This document shows, piece after piece, positions 18,744 through 27,068 of a stretch of 64,000 nt of DNA. Within the stretch, counting starts at the first letter, position 1; each line of letters opens with the position of its first letter. The translations under genes were made by a program, and so were the position numbers. Source of the DNA: Shimia gijangensis (lineage in GTDB: Bacteria > Pseudomonadota > Alphaproteobacteria > Rhodobacterales > Rhodobacteraceae); the NCBI RefSeq assembly GCF_900142085.1, contig NZ_FQZQ01000001.1, positions 186,001 to 250,000 of the forward strand, in the 5' to 3' direction. Under the pieces are notes generated by a model. The model made no database searches. It was given only the letters and a program-made list of their open reading frames with translations, and was not told where the DNA came from.

Positions 18744-20146
18744 ATCAAATCGCGCACATCGGTCAGGCGACCGGTCAGTGCAGCAGCGGCGGCCATGGCA
18801 GGCGACACAAGGTGTGTCCGACCTTTATAGCCCTGACGGCCTTCAAAGTTGCGGTTCGAGGTTGACGCGCAACGCTCGTTCTCGCTCAGCTGATCTGGGT
18901 TCATCGCCAGACACATCGAACACCCCGCAAGACGCCATTCAAATCCGGCGGCCTCGAAAATCTCGGCCAGACCTTCTTCTTCGGCTTGCGCCCGCACCAG
19001 ACCAGAGCCCGGAACGATCATGGCGCGCATGCCGTCTTTGATCTTTTTGCCTTTGACCACTTCTGCCACAGCGCGCATGTCCTCGATGCGACCATTGGTG
19101 CAAGACCCGATGAACACGGTGTCGATTTCAATCTCGCTGAGTTTCTGACCAGGGGTCAGACCCATATAGTCGATCGAACGACGGGCAGCTTCGATTTTGC
19201 CGCCTTCAAAGTCTTCGGGTGCAGGCACAGTTGCGGTGATTGGCAGAACGTCTTCGGGCGAGGTGCCCCATGTGACGCAAGGCTGAATGTCTTCACCTTT
19301 CAGGGTGACGACCTTGTCAAAATGTGCGCCTTCGTCGGTAAACAAGGTTTTCCAGTCTTCCAGCGCTTGTTCAAAAGCACCGCCTTTTGGGGCGTGTGCG
19401 CGGCCCTTGACGTAGTCAAAGGTGGTCTCGTCCGGTGCGATCAAGCCGGCGCGGGCGCCGCCTTCGATGGCCATGTTGCAGACGGTCATGCGGCCTTCCA
19501 TGGTCAGATCACGGATGGCTTCACCGCAATATTCAATGACGTAGCCAGTGCCGCCAGCCGTACCGGTTTCACCGATCACGGCCATGGTGATGTCTTTTGC
19601 CGTCACACCGGGCTTTAGTTTGCCGGTGATCTCGACCTTCATGTTCTTCGATTTTTTCTGGATCAGCGTTTGCGTCGCCAGAACGTGTTCGACCTCGGAT
19701 GTGCCGATGCCATGCGCCAACGAACCAAAGGCGCCGTGCGTTGCCGTGTGGCTGTCACCGCACACCACGGTCATGCCGGGCAGGGTCCAGCCCTGTTCCG
19801 GGCCGACGATATGCACGATACCCTGACGCACATCAGACATCGGATAGTACTGCAGGCCGAATTCCTTGGCATTGACGTCCAGAGCGTCCACCTGAATGCG
19901 GCTCTCTTCGGTCATCTGTGCAGGGTCTTCGCGACCCGCCGTGGTCGGAACGTTGTGATCCGGCACGGCGATGGTTTTTTCGGGCGCGCGCACTTTGCGG
20001 CCGGTCATGCGCAGGCCTTCAAAGGCCTGCGGGCTGGTCACTTCGTGCACAAGGTGGCGGTCGATATACAACAGGCAGGTGCCATCGTCGGCTTCGTGGG
20101 CAACGTGGGCATCCCAGATTTTATCATAGAGCGTTTTGGGGGACAT
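18740..20146 (-). CDS. leuC: 3-isopropylmalate dehydratase large subunit
   Basis: Large 4Fe-4S subunit of isopropylmalate isomerase. The 468-residue protein has the standard length. Motifs: [15 protein letters not shown] at the N-terminus, [16 protein letters not shown], and the cluster Cys residues in [10 protein letters not shown] and [13 protein letters not shown], then [12 protein letters not shown]. It is first in the leuC-methyltransferase-leuD operon; a GAGAGGA site precedes the ATG. A 28-codon reading frame lies between the probable promoter and leuC. Confidence 0.97.
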   Translation of the reverse strand: MSPKTLYDKIWDAHVAHEADDGTCLLYIDRHLVHEVTSPQAFEGLRMTGRKVRAPEKTIAVPDHNVPTTAGREDPAQMTEESRIQVDALDVNAKEFGLQYYPMSDVRQGIVHIVGPEQGWTLPGMTVVCGDSHTATHGAFGSLAHGIGTSEVEHVLATQTLIQKKSKNMKVEITGKLKPGVTAKDITMAVIGETGTAGGTGYVIEYCGEAIRDLTMEGRMTVCNMAIEGGARAGLIAPDETTFDYVKGRAHAPKGGAFEQALEDWKTLFTDEGAHFDKVVTLKGEDIQPCVTWGTSPEDVLPITATVPAPEDFEGGKIEAARRSIDYMGLTPGQKLSEIEIDTVFIGSCTNGRIEDMRAVAEVVKGKKIKDGMRAMIVPGSGLVRAQAEEEGLAEIFEAAGFEWRLAGCSMCLAMNPDQLSENERCASTSNRNFEGRQGYKGRTHLVSPAMAAAAALTGRLTDVRDLM

Positions 20147-20203
20147 GGTCCTCTCCCGTGGATGGTCAAAATGAAAGGTTCAGGCAGACAGGGATGGGCA
20201 GCC

Positions 20204-20290
20204 TTACAGGCAGCCAAACACCGAACAGGCTTCGCCGTAGAAGCGTTCGCGCAACCGCGCGCGGTCATCCATGTCGAAAATCCGTGTCAT
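20204..20290 (-). CDS. Candidate 28-residue small protein or leader peptide upstream of leuC
   Basis: ATG at 20290 to TAA at 20204, encoding 28 residues that begin MTRIFDMDD, continue with an Arg-rich stretch and end EACSVFGCL. Third codon positions are strongly G/C (roughly 22 of 28), like the real genes nearby, which is unexpected for a random frame. TATATC at 20300-20305 could be the -10 element, putting the transcript start only a few bases before the ATG, so it may be leaderless; I see no Shine-Dalgarno. It has only two Leu codons and no terminator-like hairpin follows, so it is not a classical leucine attenuator. An internal ATG (MDDRAR) is an alternative start. Confidence 0.45.
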   Translation of the reverse strand: MTRIFDMDDRARLRERFYGEACSVFGCL

Positions 20291-20299
20291 GCAGGGTCA

Positions 20300-20325
20300 G
20301 ATATACAGGTTGACTGAGTCTCGCA
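20300..20325 (-). promoter_or_regulatory. Possible promoter for leuC
   Basis: On the minus strand TTGCGA and TATATC are 15 bases apart, upstream of the 28-codon frame and leuC. The spacing is short of the ideal 17, so this is a weak call. Confidence 0.3.
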
Positions 20326-20399
20326 AGGGAAATGGCCCGAAAATGACTTGTCCTGCAAGGGCCGTGCATGCCACGCTGGCCATGAGGTGGAAGACGAGC

Positions 20400-21794
20400 A
20401 TGGAAGAAGAAACGACCCAATCAGAAGAAAGTACAACAACCCTTGAACTGACAGAGAGCCCGGTCGAAGAGGTTGTAAGCCCCGATGCGCAGGAAATTGC
20501 CTTGGGCATTTGGGCGCAGATCGAGAATTTTGCAAACGGTCTGCTGCGACCCTGGAACGCCTATCAGGTGGCCATTGCGCTGATGGTTCTGGCGGTGTCG
20601 TTGTTGCTCGCCAGACACCTGAAACCCCGTATGTACGAGTGGATGAAAGAGCGCGAAGGCTGGCCGAAATGGCGCTACCGCTATTTGATGACGGCGCATC
20701 GCAGGTTGGGGTTGATTATCTTTGTCATCCTGATCTGGTTGGTGGTCTGGACCATGCGCGGTGTTACCTGGCCAAGTCGATCCTACCTTCTGGCCATTCT
20801 GGCGAACCTGTCGACCGCATGGCTGATCGTGGCTGTGGTATTGCGCCTGGTAAACAACGCGTTCTTACGATCTTTGCTGCGGTATGGCGCCTGGATCTGG
20901 GTGACGGTGTCTATTTTGGGACTGTCCGAAGAGACGATGCAGCTGCTCGACAGTGCCGCCATTGAACTGGGTGACGCACGCATTTCCGTCTGGCTTGCCG
21001 TCAAAGCCGTTGTGATGCTGGGGATCACGATCGCAGTGGTGCGGTTCCTGTCTCGCAAAACCTCGGCCACCATCCAAGGCAACGATGCCGTATCACCGAC
21101 GATGCAGGTTCTGTTTATCAAGATGCTGCAGGTCCTGATGTATGGTCTGGCCTTTGTTGTTGGATTGCGCACGCTGGGGTTTGACTTGCGCGGGCTGGCT
21201 GTGTTGTCCGGCTTTATCGGGGTTGGTCTTGGTTTTGGTTTGCAAAAGGTCGTTTCAAACCTCGTGTCCGGCATCATCATTCTTTTGGACAAGTCGATCA
21301 AACCCGGCGACGTCATCAGCCTTGGCGAGACCTTTGGCTGGATCAACAGCCTTGGCGCACGCTATGTCAGCGTGGTCACGCGGGATGGTCGTGAATATCT
21401 GATCCCCAACGAAGACCTGATTACCGGGCAGGTGGTGAATTGGTCACACACCAACTCTTATGTTCGGTTGGATATCTTCTTTGGCACCGCCTATGGTGAT
21501 GACCCGCATCTGGTGCGAAAAATTGCCGTTGATGCCGCCAAAAGTGTCGGTCGCGTTCTGACCTATCCCAACACGCCCGTGTGTCACATCGTGGGCTTCG
21601 GAGACAGCTCAGTAGACTACATTCTGCGCTTCTGGATCGAAGATCCCACTGCGGGGCTGACCAATATTCGCGGCAATGTTTATCTGGCGCTTTGGGATGC
21701 GTTTCAGGACAACAATATCAGCATTCCCTTCCCACAACGCGAGTTGCGGATGCTGGAAGACGATGAAGGGCAGGGTTCAGCCGCCCTTCCTTAA
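20400..21794 (+). CDS. Mechanosensitive ion channel, MscS family
   Basis: Opens on membrane tension to release solutes during hypo-osmotic shock; inner membrane. The 464-residue protein has an acidic N-terminus, several membrane helices (e.g. AYQVAIALMVLAVSLLLA, LGLIIFVILIWLVVWTM, VVMLGITIAVVRFL) and the MscS core: pore helix SGFIGVGLGFGLQKVVSNLV, then GIIILLDKSIKPGD and the beta domain RDGREYLIPNEDLI. It is longer than E. coli MscS (286), like the MscK/YbdG-type relatives. The frame opens at 20271, but the ATG at 20400 has GAGGTGG ten bases upstream and begins the acidic tail. It converges on the Sel1-repeat gene. Confidence 0.9.
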   Translation: MEEETTQSEESTTTLELTESPVEEVVSPDAQEIALGIWAQIENFANGLLRPWNAYQVAIALMVLAVSLLLARHLKPRMYEWMKEREGWPKWRYRYLMTAHRRLGLIIFVILIWLVVWTMRGVTWPSRSYLLAILANLSTAWLIVAVVLRLVNNAFLRSLLRYGAWIWVTVSILGLSEETMQLLDSAAIELGDARISVWLAVKAVVMLGITIAVVRFLSRKTSATIQGNDAVSPTMQVLFIKMLQVLMYGLAFVVGLRTLGFDLRGLAVLSGFIGVGLGFGLQKVVSNLVSGIIILLDKSIKPGDVISLGETFGWINSLGARYVSVVTRDGREYLIPNEDLITGQVVNWSHTNSYVRLDIFFGTAYGDDPHLVRKIAVDAAKSVGRVLTYPNTPVCHIVGFGDSSVDYILRFWIEDPTAGLTNIRGNVYLALWDAFQDNNISIPFPQRELRMLEDDEGQGSAALP

Positions 21795-21798
21795 GGCT

Positions 21799-23556
21799 TC
21801 AATCCCAACCCAGATCTTTGCGGGCCTGTTCGTGGCCTAGGTTTCCAGCGGCAAACAGATGGGACAAGGCCTTGGACGGTTCAGCTGTCACGCCTTCTCC
21901 GGCCGTGTACATCTGCGACAGCGCGTAATAGGCGCGACCTGACCCCTGTTCGGCCGCCGCCTCATAATGCTGATGCGCATCATAGAAACTGACGTCTCCA
22001 AGCGTGCCTTCGCGCATCCAGTCCCCCATGAGCTCTTGGGCCGACAGATATCCGGCGTCAGCTGCGGAATTCATCGCATCATAAGCCAGAACGAGGTCTT
22101 GTTTGCCGTCGCCCTGTTGCACCAGAATGCGGGCATAATTGTACCGCGCAGAAAGGCTACCCAAATCAGAGCCGTCGCTGAAGTACGCCCGCGCTTTGTC
22201 ATGATCCTGATCGGTGTAATCGCCATCCCAATACAAAAGGCCCAAATGGTTAAAGGCCTCGGGATAACCCATGTCGGCTGCATCCTGAAGCACCCAGAGC
22301 GCGTCTGGGTTGTCGGCTTTGTCATAAGCGCGACCCAGTTGATACAGCATCCGCACATTGTCCGGCGCCAGATCAAGCGCACGTTCACAGACCTGAACGG
22401 CCGCCATCGCGTCAATATCTGCCCAAGCCACACCATCGGTGGGTTGCTGGCTGTCATCTGGATGGCCGACCTCGGCGTCGCACGTGGCTATGGCCTCGTC
22501 GGTCTCTTGATTGTTTTCGTTCTGGCTTTCTAAAAAGGCCTCGGCGTGATGAACGATTTCGTCCGTTGCTGCGACCACGTTGCTCAGTGTAAAGCCATGG
22601 GTTTCGCCGCCAATGTGGATGGTCCAGTCGGTGGCCGCGCGCAGCATCTGCATCTCGTTTTTGCTCAGTTGAAAGGTCAACGCTTGCTGGGTTTCCCCGG
22701 CATCCTGACTGCGCATAAACGCGCCCTCAAGGAACTCTTTGACTTGGATTTTGCCGTTGGCAAGGTGGATGCGCGAGGTGAATTCGTCCACATAATGCTC
22801 GGTATCCACTTTGATCATAGCAACCCATTGCTGACCGGCATGTACCCAGTAAAGTGCGGCCAGTTCCCGCTCTGTTTTGGTCGCGGCACCGTAAGCGCCG
22901 TCGATATAGAAATTGCTGCCAACCTCGGCATATTCCCATGGCGACGACGCAAGGGCGCTGTTGTCGCATTCTTTCAGTGTTTCACCGGATTGGCGGGCCG
23001 CCTCGCAACGGGCCTCGGCCTGTTGTTCATCGCTTTCTGCCTGCAGGACAGAGTGGCCGATATCATCTGCCATCATTTCCAGCATAAAGATTGCCTCTTC
23101 TGATCCGGCGTTGGTCATGCGGAAAATGGAAATGCCCAGATCGCTGGAAACAGCCCAGAACCGGGCTGTCTTGGCAGCTTGGACAAAATCTTGGGCAAGG
23201 GGGAATGAAAAGACGCTGAACTGGTCTCCGACAAAATTCGTGTACAGGTTCTCGTCACCGGCGTTCAGCTTGTATTTCACCTTTTGGCCATCTGCAGCGC
23301 TGAGAACATTGGAAATCGCCGTGTCCTGATCATCCCCGATCAGAACCAGCGTCGCGATCCATTTACCGGTCATCGGATCAATCTTGACCATCAGGGTCTC
23401 AGGGCCGTTTTGTATCTGCGCCTTTGGCAGGTTTTCGTCATAGTAGCTATGGTCCGGGTCCAGAACGGTCCACTGGTCGTCTTCGGCCTGGGCAATTCCA
23501 GTGAATGCCAACCCAGCCACACAGGCAAAAGTGATGATCTTGGTGAATAGGTTCAT
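21799..23556 (-). CDS. Secreted Sel1-repeat protein
   Basis: A 585-residue protein with a signal peptide (IITFACVAGLAFTGIAQAED). The N-terminal two thirds (about 25-370) match no family I can name. The C-terminal 200 residues are TPR/Sel1-like repeats with the recurrent A-x-Y-x-L-x-x-x-Y/L-x-x-G pattern (e.g. AFNHLGLLYWDGDYTDQDHDKA, AYYALSQMYTAGEGV). Sel1 repeats usually serve as protein-binding scaffolds in the periplasm or outside. The gene stands alone, facing the MscS gene and diverging from rsfS. Function unknown. Confidence 0.75.
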   Translation of the reverse strand: MNLFTKIITFACVAGLAFTGIAQAEDDQWTVLDPDHSYYDENLPKAQIQNGPETLMVKIDPMTGKWIATLVLIGDDQDTAISNVLSAADGQKVKYKLNAGDENLYTNFVGDQFSVFSFPLAQDFVQAAKTARFWAVSSDLGISIFRMTNAGSEEAIFMLEMMADDIGHSVLQAESDEQQAEARCEAARQSGETLKECDNSALASSPWEYAEVGSNFYIDGAYGAATKTERELAALYWVHAGQQWVAMIKVDTEHYVDEFTSRIHLANGKIQVKEFLEGAFMRSQDAGETQQALTFQLSKNEMQMLRAATDWTIHIGGETHGFTLSNVVAATDEIVHHAEAFLESQNENNQETDEAIATCDAEVGHPDDSQQPTDGVAWADIDAMAAVQVCERALDLAPDNVRMLYQLGRAYDKADNPDALWVLQDAADMGYPEAFNHLGLLYWDGDYTDQDHDKARAYFSDGSDLGSLSARYNYARILVQQGDGKQDLVLAYDAMNSAADAGYLSAQELMGDWMREGTLGDVSFYDAHQHYEAAAEQGSGRAYYALSQMYTAGEGVTAEPSKALSHLFAAGNLGHEQARKDLGWD

Positions 23557-23807
23557 AATATGCCTGCCTGTCGAAGGATTGTGGTTTTGAGGGTCGCATT
23601 CTTAGCAACAAGTTGCCTGTTTTCAAATGCTCCGTGTTGAATTCGCTTGTTGAGCACAAAGGAATCAGCGAAACGCGACGCTGCACCGCTCTGTGGCCGG
23701 ATGAACACATCCCCGAGAGGCGGCGTTGAGAATGAATGGTTTCGATGCTATCTTGAAATCATGCCCGGCGTCGGGGCTATGCGGCGCGTTGAAAGGAGGG
23801 CAGATCT

Positions 23808-24206
23808 CTGTCTCTTAATACAGATGTGGCTCAGGCTACTTCCGATCCCGCAAAAAACGGGCCCCGGACCGACGTGACAAGCGAAGAATTGCTTGCGCGT
23901 ATCTTATCCTCGCTTGAAGAAGACAAAGCTGAAGAGATCGTGCAGGTCGACCTGCGCGGCATATCCGCTATTGGTGATGCCATGGTGATCTGTTCTGGCC
24001 GGTCTTCGCGTCAGGTGATCTCGATCGCGGAAAAACTGGTCGATCGGCTTAAGGCCGAATTCGGGCGCTTTTCCAAGATTGAAGGCAAAGAAACCGGCGA
24101 CTGGGTGCTGATTGATACCGGAGATGTGATTGTTCACGTTTTCCGCCCTGAAGTCAGGGAATTCTATCAGCTCGAGAAAATGTGGTTGCCCGGCGGCGCC
24201 ACCTGA
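23808..24206 (+). CDS. rsfS: Ribosomal silencing factor RsfS
   Basis: Binds ribosomal protein L14 and blocks subunit joining when nutrients are scarce. The body has the family pattern AEEIVQVDLRGISAIGDAMVICSGRSSRQVIS, the strand GDWVLIDTGDVIVHVF and the terminal FYQLEKMW. Start choice is open. A GTG at 23826 has no nearby Shine-Dalgarno, while AGGAGG at 23794-23799 is eight bases before an in-frame CTG at 23808; I annotate the CTG start (132 residues) as better supported. rlmH follows 33 bases after the stop, the usual gene order. Confidence 0.9.
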   Translation: MSLNTDVAQATSDPAKNGPRTDVTSEELLARILSSLEEDKAEEIVQVDLRGISAIGDAMVICSGRSSRQVISIAEKLVDRLKAEFGRFSKIEGKETGDWVLIDTGDVIVHVFRPEVREFYQLEKMWLPGGAT

Positions 24207-24239
24207 GTTTTTAAACGGGCCCAACGCCCGGAGAAATGA

Positions 24240-24716
24240 ATGCCGTTACGTGTGCATATCTGCGCCGTTGGCCGGTTACGGTCCGGTCCCGAGCGCGACC
24301 TTCTGAATGATTATCTGACACGGTTTGATCGCACCGGGCGGGCCTTGGGCCTGGGCCCGGCGACGGTGCATGAAGTCGAGGATAAGAAAGGCGGCGGTAT
24401 GTCTGCTGAGGCGGGCTTGCTGTCTGGCGTTATTCCTAAGGGCGCGGTGATCTGCGCGCTGGACGAGCGTGGTAAACTGATATCGTCACCGGAATTCGCC
24501 ACCACATTAGGCGGATGGCGCGATGATGGTCGCAGCGATCTGGCTTTTGTCATCGGTGGCGCGGATGGGATCGACCCATCGCTGAGGGCACAGGCTGATG
24601 CAAAACTGTCTTTTGGTAAGATGGTTTGGCCACATATGCTGGCACGTGTGATGCTAAGTGAGCAATTGTATCGGGCGGCATCAATTCTGTCCGGCGCACC
24701 GTATCACCGGGTTTAG
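24240..24716 (+). CDS. rlmH: 23S rRNA (pseudouridine1915-N3)-methyltransferase
   Basis: Methylates pseudouridine 1915 in helix 69 of 23S rRNA using SAM. The 158-residue protein has the SPOUT knotted fold: FVIGGADGIDPSLRAQAD and the C-terminal LSFGKMVWPHMLARVMLSEQ followed by LYRAASILSGAPYHR, ending in the conserved Tyr-His region. The ATG at 24240 has CGGAGAAATGA upstream. It is downstream of rsfS in a probable two-gene operon. A GC-rich repeat element follows its stop codon. Confidence 0.96.
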   Translation: MPLRVHICAVGRLRSGPERDLLNDYLTRFDRTGRALGLGPATVHEVEDKKGGGMSAEAGLLSGVIPKGAVICALDERGKLISSPEFATTLGGWRDDGRSDLAFVIGGADGIDPSLRAQADAKLSFGKMVWPHMLARVMLSEQLYRAASILSGAPYHRV

Positions 24717-24778
24717 GGGCGCGCGGCCCCCCACGCCCTAGGGCGCCCATCCCGGGATATTTTTCCATTTGGAAGAGA
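24717..24778 (+). repeat. Dispersed intergenic repeat, copy 1 (after rlmH)
   Basis: Directly after the stop codon: a GC-rich block with palindromes (GGGGCGCGCGGCCCC, GCCCTAGGGC), then the conserved tail CCCGGGATATTTTTCC and ATTTGGAAGAG. The tail matches those at 27053, 46580 and 57413. The hairpin-plus-T pattern suggests a transcript end, but the T-run is short. Confidence 0.65.
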
Positions 24779-25489
24779 TTATTGACCAAATCCATCAGTT
24801 GGTTCAGCCATGACCATACGGGATTTTGAACCAAACTCGCGTCGCCAGAGCACAAACAGAGTGAGCGATGTCGCGAGAAGGAACGCAATTCCTCCAAACA
24901 GCCACGCGGCAGAGGCGAGACCGAAATAGACGGATCGCATCGCCCGGTTAAAGCTGCGCGCGGCGGAGATATTGATCTCAGAAGCTTTACGTGCGCGGGG
25001 CTGGGCCGCTGGATCATCCGGGTTGTTAGGAACCGCTGACATAACCACCGAGCAATAGCCAAACAAACGGTGCGCCCAAACAAATTTGAGGAAGGCATTG
25101 GCGATAAGAAGGATCACAAGCACCAGCTTGATCTCAAGAACAAAGGCCGGAGAGCGCATCGTCGTGAGGTCTGTGGCAATGCCCGCAAGTTGATCGGGGT
25201 TTCCGATCAAAGCCAGCCCGCCACCGATCGCAATCATCGTGGCCGAGGCGAAAAACGCTGTGCCCTGCCGCAGATTCCCGAGAATCTGAGCGTCAAAGAC
25301 ACGCGGTTCACGCGCCACGAATTGAACCATCCACTCTTTGCGGTAGCGGACCATTAAGTTGGAAAGTGACTGGTGGTTTTTGGGCGGGTTCTCAATGACA
25401 AAACCAATTCCAAGCCAGCACAGCAGAAAGAATGCGACGGCGAAATAATCCAGCGGTGCAAAAAGCGCGAGGCGGTCGGTCCATATCAT
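24779..25489 (-). CDS. DUF599 family membrane protein
   Basis: A 236-residue protein with about four membrane helices: DYFAVAFFLLCWLGIGFVI (14-33), FFASATMIAIGGGLALI (near 80-97), LVLVILLIANAFLKFVWAHRLF (near 122-143) and FGLASAAWLFGGIAFLLATSLTLFVLW near the C-terminus. The NHQSLSNLMVRYRKEWM segment and overall layout match DUF599. No function is known for the family. It stands alone, converging on rlmH and diverging from glcD. Confidence 0.8.
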   Translation of the reverse strand: MIWTDRLALFAPLDYFAVAFFLLCWLGIGFVIENPPKNHQSLSNLMVRYRKEWMVQFVAREPRVFDAQILGNLRQGTAFFASATMIAIGGGLALIGNPDQLAGIATDLTTMRSPAFVLEIKLVLVILLIANAFLKFVWAHRLFGYCSVVMSAVPNNPDDPAAQPRARKASEINISAARSFNRAMRSVYFGLASAAWLFGGIAFLLATSLTLFVLWRREFGSKSRMVMAEPTDGFGQ

Positions 25490-25577
25490 AACCTCAATCT
25501 AGCGTGAGAAGATGGGACTTGCCAGATGGGTAAATTGGTTATATTTCCTTACCAATCTTCAAAGGTGGAAGTATGCC

Positions 25578-27017
25578 ATGGAAATGCCAGTCCCTGACCA
25601 GTCCGTTATCGATCGCAAAGCGCATATCGTGGCGCAGTTGCGCGCCGTACTGCCCGCCGACGCGGTGATCGATGATGAGGCCGAGACCCGTGCCTATGAA
25701 TGCGATGCACTGACGGCCTATCGCTGCCCGCCCCTCGCGGCTGTCTTGCCGTCTTCAACCGAAGAAGTGTCAGCGGTTCTCAAAATTTGTCATCGCGAAG
25801 GTGTTCCGGTGGTGCCGCGCGGAGCGGGAACCTCGCTGGCCGGGGGGGCATTGCCCACGGCGGATTCGGTGATCCTTGGCGTTGCGCGCATGAACGAGGT
25901 GCTGGAAACGGATTATGACAACCGGTTTATCCGGGTGCAGACCGGACGCACAAACCTGAGCGTGTCAGGCGCCGTTGAGGAAAACGACTTCTTTTATGCG
26001 CCGGACCCGTCGTCGCAACTTGCCTGCGCCATTGCTGGTAATATCGCGATGAATTCAGGTGGGGCGCATTGTCTGAAATATGGCGTTACCACCAACAATC
26101 TCATGGGGGTCACCATGGTGATGATGGATGGCGAGATTGTTGAGATTGGCGGCGCGCATCTGGACTCTGGCGGACTGGATCTTTTGGGGCTGATTTGTGG
26201 ATCAGAAGGGCAACTGGGTGTTGTGACCGAAGCCACTTTGCGGATTTTGCGCAAACCGGAAGGGGCGCGGCCGGTTCTGATGGGCTTTGATAATAACGAG
26301 GTCGCGGGCCAATGTGTGAGCGACATCATCAAGGCCGGCATTTTGCCCGTGGCGATCGAGTTCATGGATCGCCCGTGTATTCGTGCAACCGAGGCGTTCG
26401 CCGGGGCAGGCTATCCCGACTGCGAGGCGTTGCTGATTGTCGAGGTTGAAGGCAGCGAAGAAGAGATTGCAGCCCAGCTTGACCGGATCATCGCCATTGC
26501 CAGGACCCACAATCCGGTAGAGCTGCGTGAAAGTGCGTCCGCTGAAGAAAGCGCCAAGATTTGGCTGGGCCGCAAATCGGCCTTTGGCGCGATGGGGCAG
26601 ATCAACGATTACATGTGTCTTGATGGCACAATCCCGGTATCGCAACTGCCGTTTGTACTGCGCCGTATTGGCGAGATGAGCAAGGAGTACGGGCTGGACG
26701 TGGGCAATGTGTTCCACGCAGGTGACGGAAATATGCACCCGCTGATCCTGTTTGATGCCAACAAACCTGGCGATCTGGAACTGTGCGAAGCCTTTGGGGC
26801 GGATATCCTTAAACTTTGCGTGGAAGTGGGGGGATGCCTGACCGGGGAACATGGCGTCGGCATCGAAAAGCGTGACCTGATGGTCGATCAATACGCGCCC
26901 GAAGATCTGGAAATTCAGATGGCGGTGAAGGATATCTTTGATCCCAAATGGCTTTTGAACCCGGCCAAAGTGTTTCCCTTAGCATCGAGCGACACCCGTC
27001 GGATGGCGGCTGAGTAG
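25578..27017 (+). CDS. glcD: Glycolate oxidase subunit GlcD (FAD-linked)
   Basis: FAD-binding catalytic subunit that oxidises glycolate to glyoxylate, with GlcE and GlcF passing electrons to the quinone pool. The 479-residue protein has the FAD_binding_4 signature VVPRGAGTSLAGGALPTADSV, the SGGAHCLKYGVTTNN segment, and the C-terminal FAD-oxidase motifs HAGDGNMHPLILFD and GCLTGEHGVGIEKRDLM. The frame is open from 25512, but the ATG at 25578 has AAAGGTGG about 11 bases upstream and matches the family start. The order glcD-glcE-glcF is standard. Roseobacters use this enzyme on phytoplankton-derived glycolate. Confidence 0.94.
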   Translation: MEMPVPDQSVIDRKAHIVAQLRAVLPADAVIDDEAETRAYECDALTAYRCPPLAAVLPSSTEEVSAVLKICHREGVPVVPRGAGTSLAGGALPTADSVILGVARMNEVLETDYDNRFIRVQTGRTNLSVSGAVEENDFFYAPDPSSQLACAIAGNIAMNSGGAHCLKYGVTTNNLMGVTMVMMDGEIVEIGGAHLDSGGLDLLGLICGSEGQLGVVTEATLRILRKPEGARPVLMGFDNNEVAGQCVSDIIKAGILPVAIEFMDRPCIRATEAFAGAGYPDCEALLIVEVEGSEEEIAAQLDRIIAIARTHNPVELRESASAEESAKIWLGRKSAFGAMGQINDYMCLDGTIPVSQLPFVLRRIGEMSKEYGLDVGNVFHAGDGNMHPLILFDANKPGDLELCEAFGADILKLCVEVGGCLTGEHGVGIEKRDLMVDQYAPEDLEIQMAVKDIFDPKWLLNPAKVFPLASSDTRRMAAE

Positions 27018-27068
27018 GGGCGTTGCCCTTTCGGCCGGATGGCCCCACCCCCAGAGTACTTTGAAAAG
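27018..27068 (+). repeat. Dispersed intergenic repeat, copy 2 (glcD-glcE)
   Basis: GGGGCGTTGCCC follows the glcD stop, then CGGCCGGATGGCC and the tail CCCCCAGAGTACTTTGAAAAG. The tail continues into ATGAC, the probable glcE start codon. GGGGCGTTGCCC also occurs, on the opposite strand, in the copy at 46580. Confidence 0.6.
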
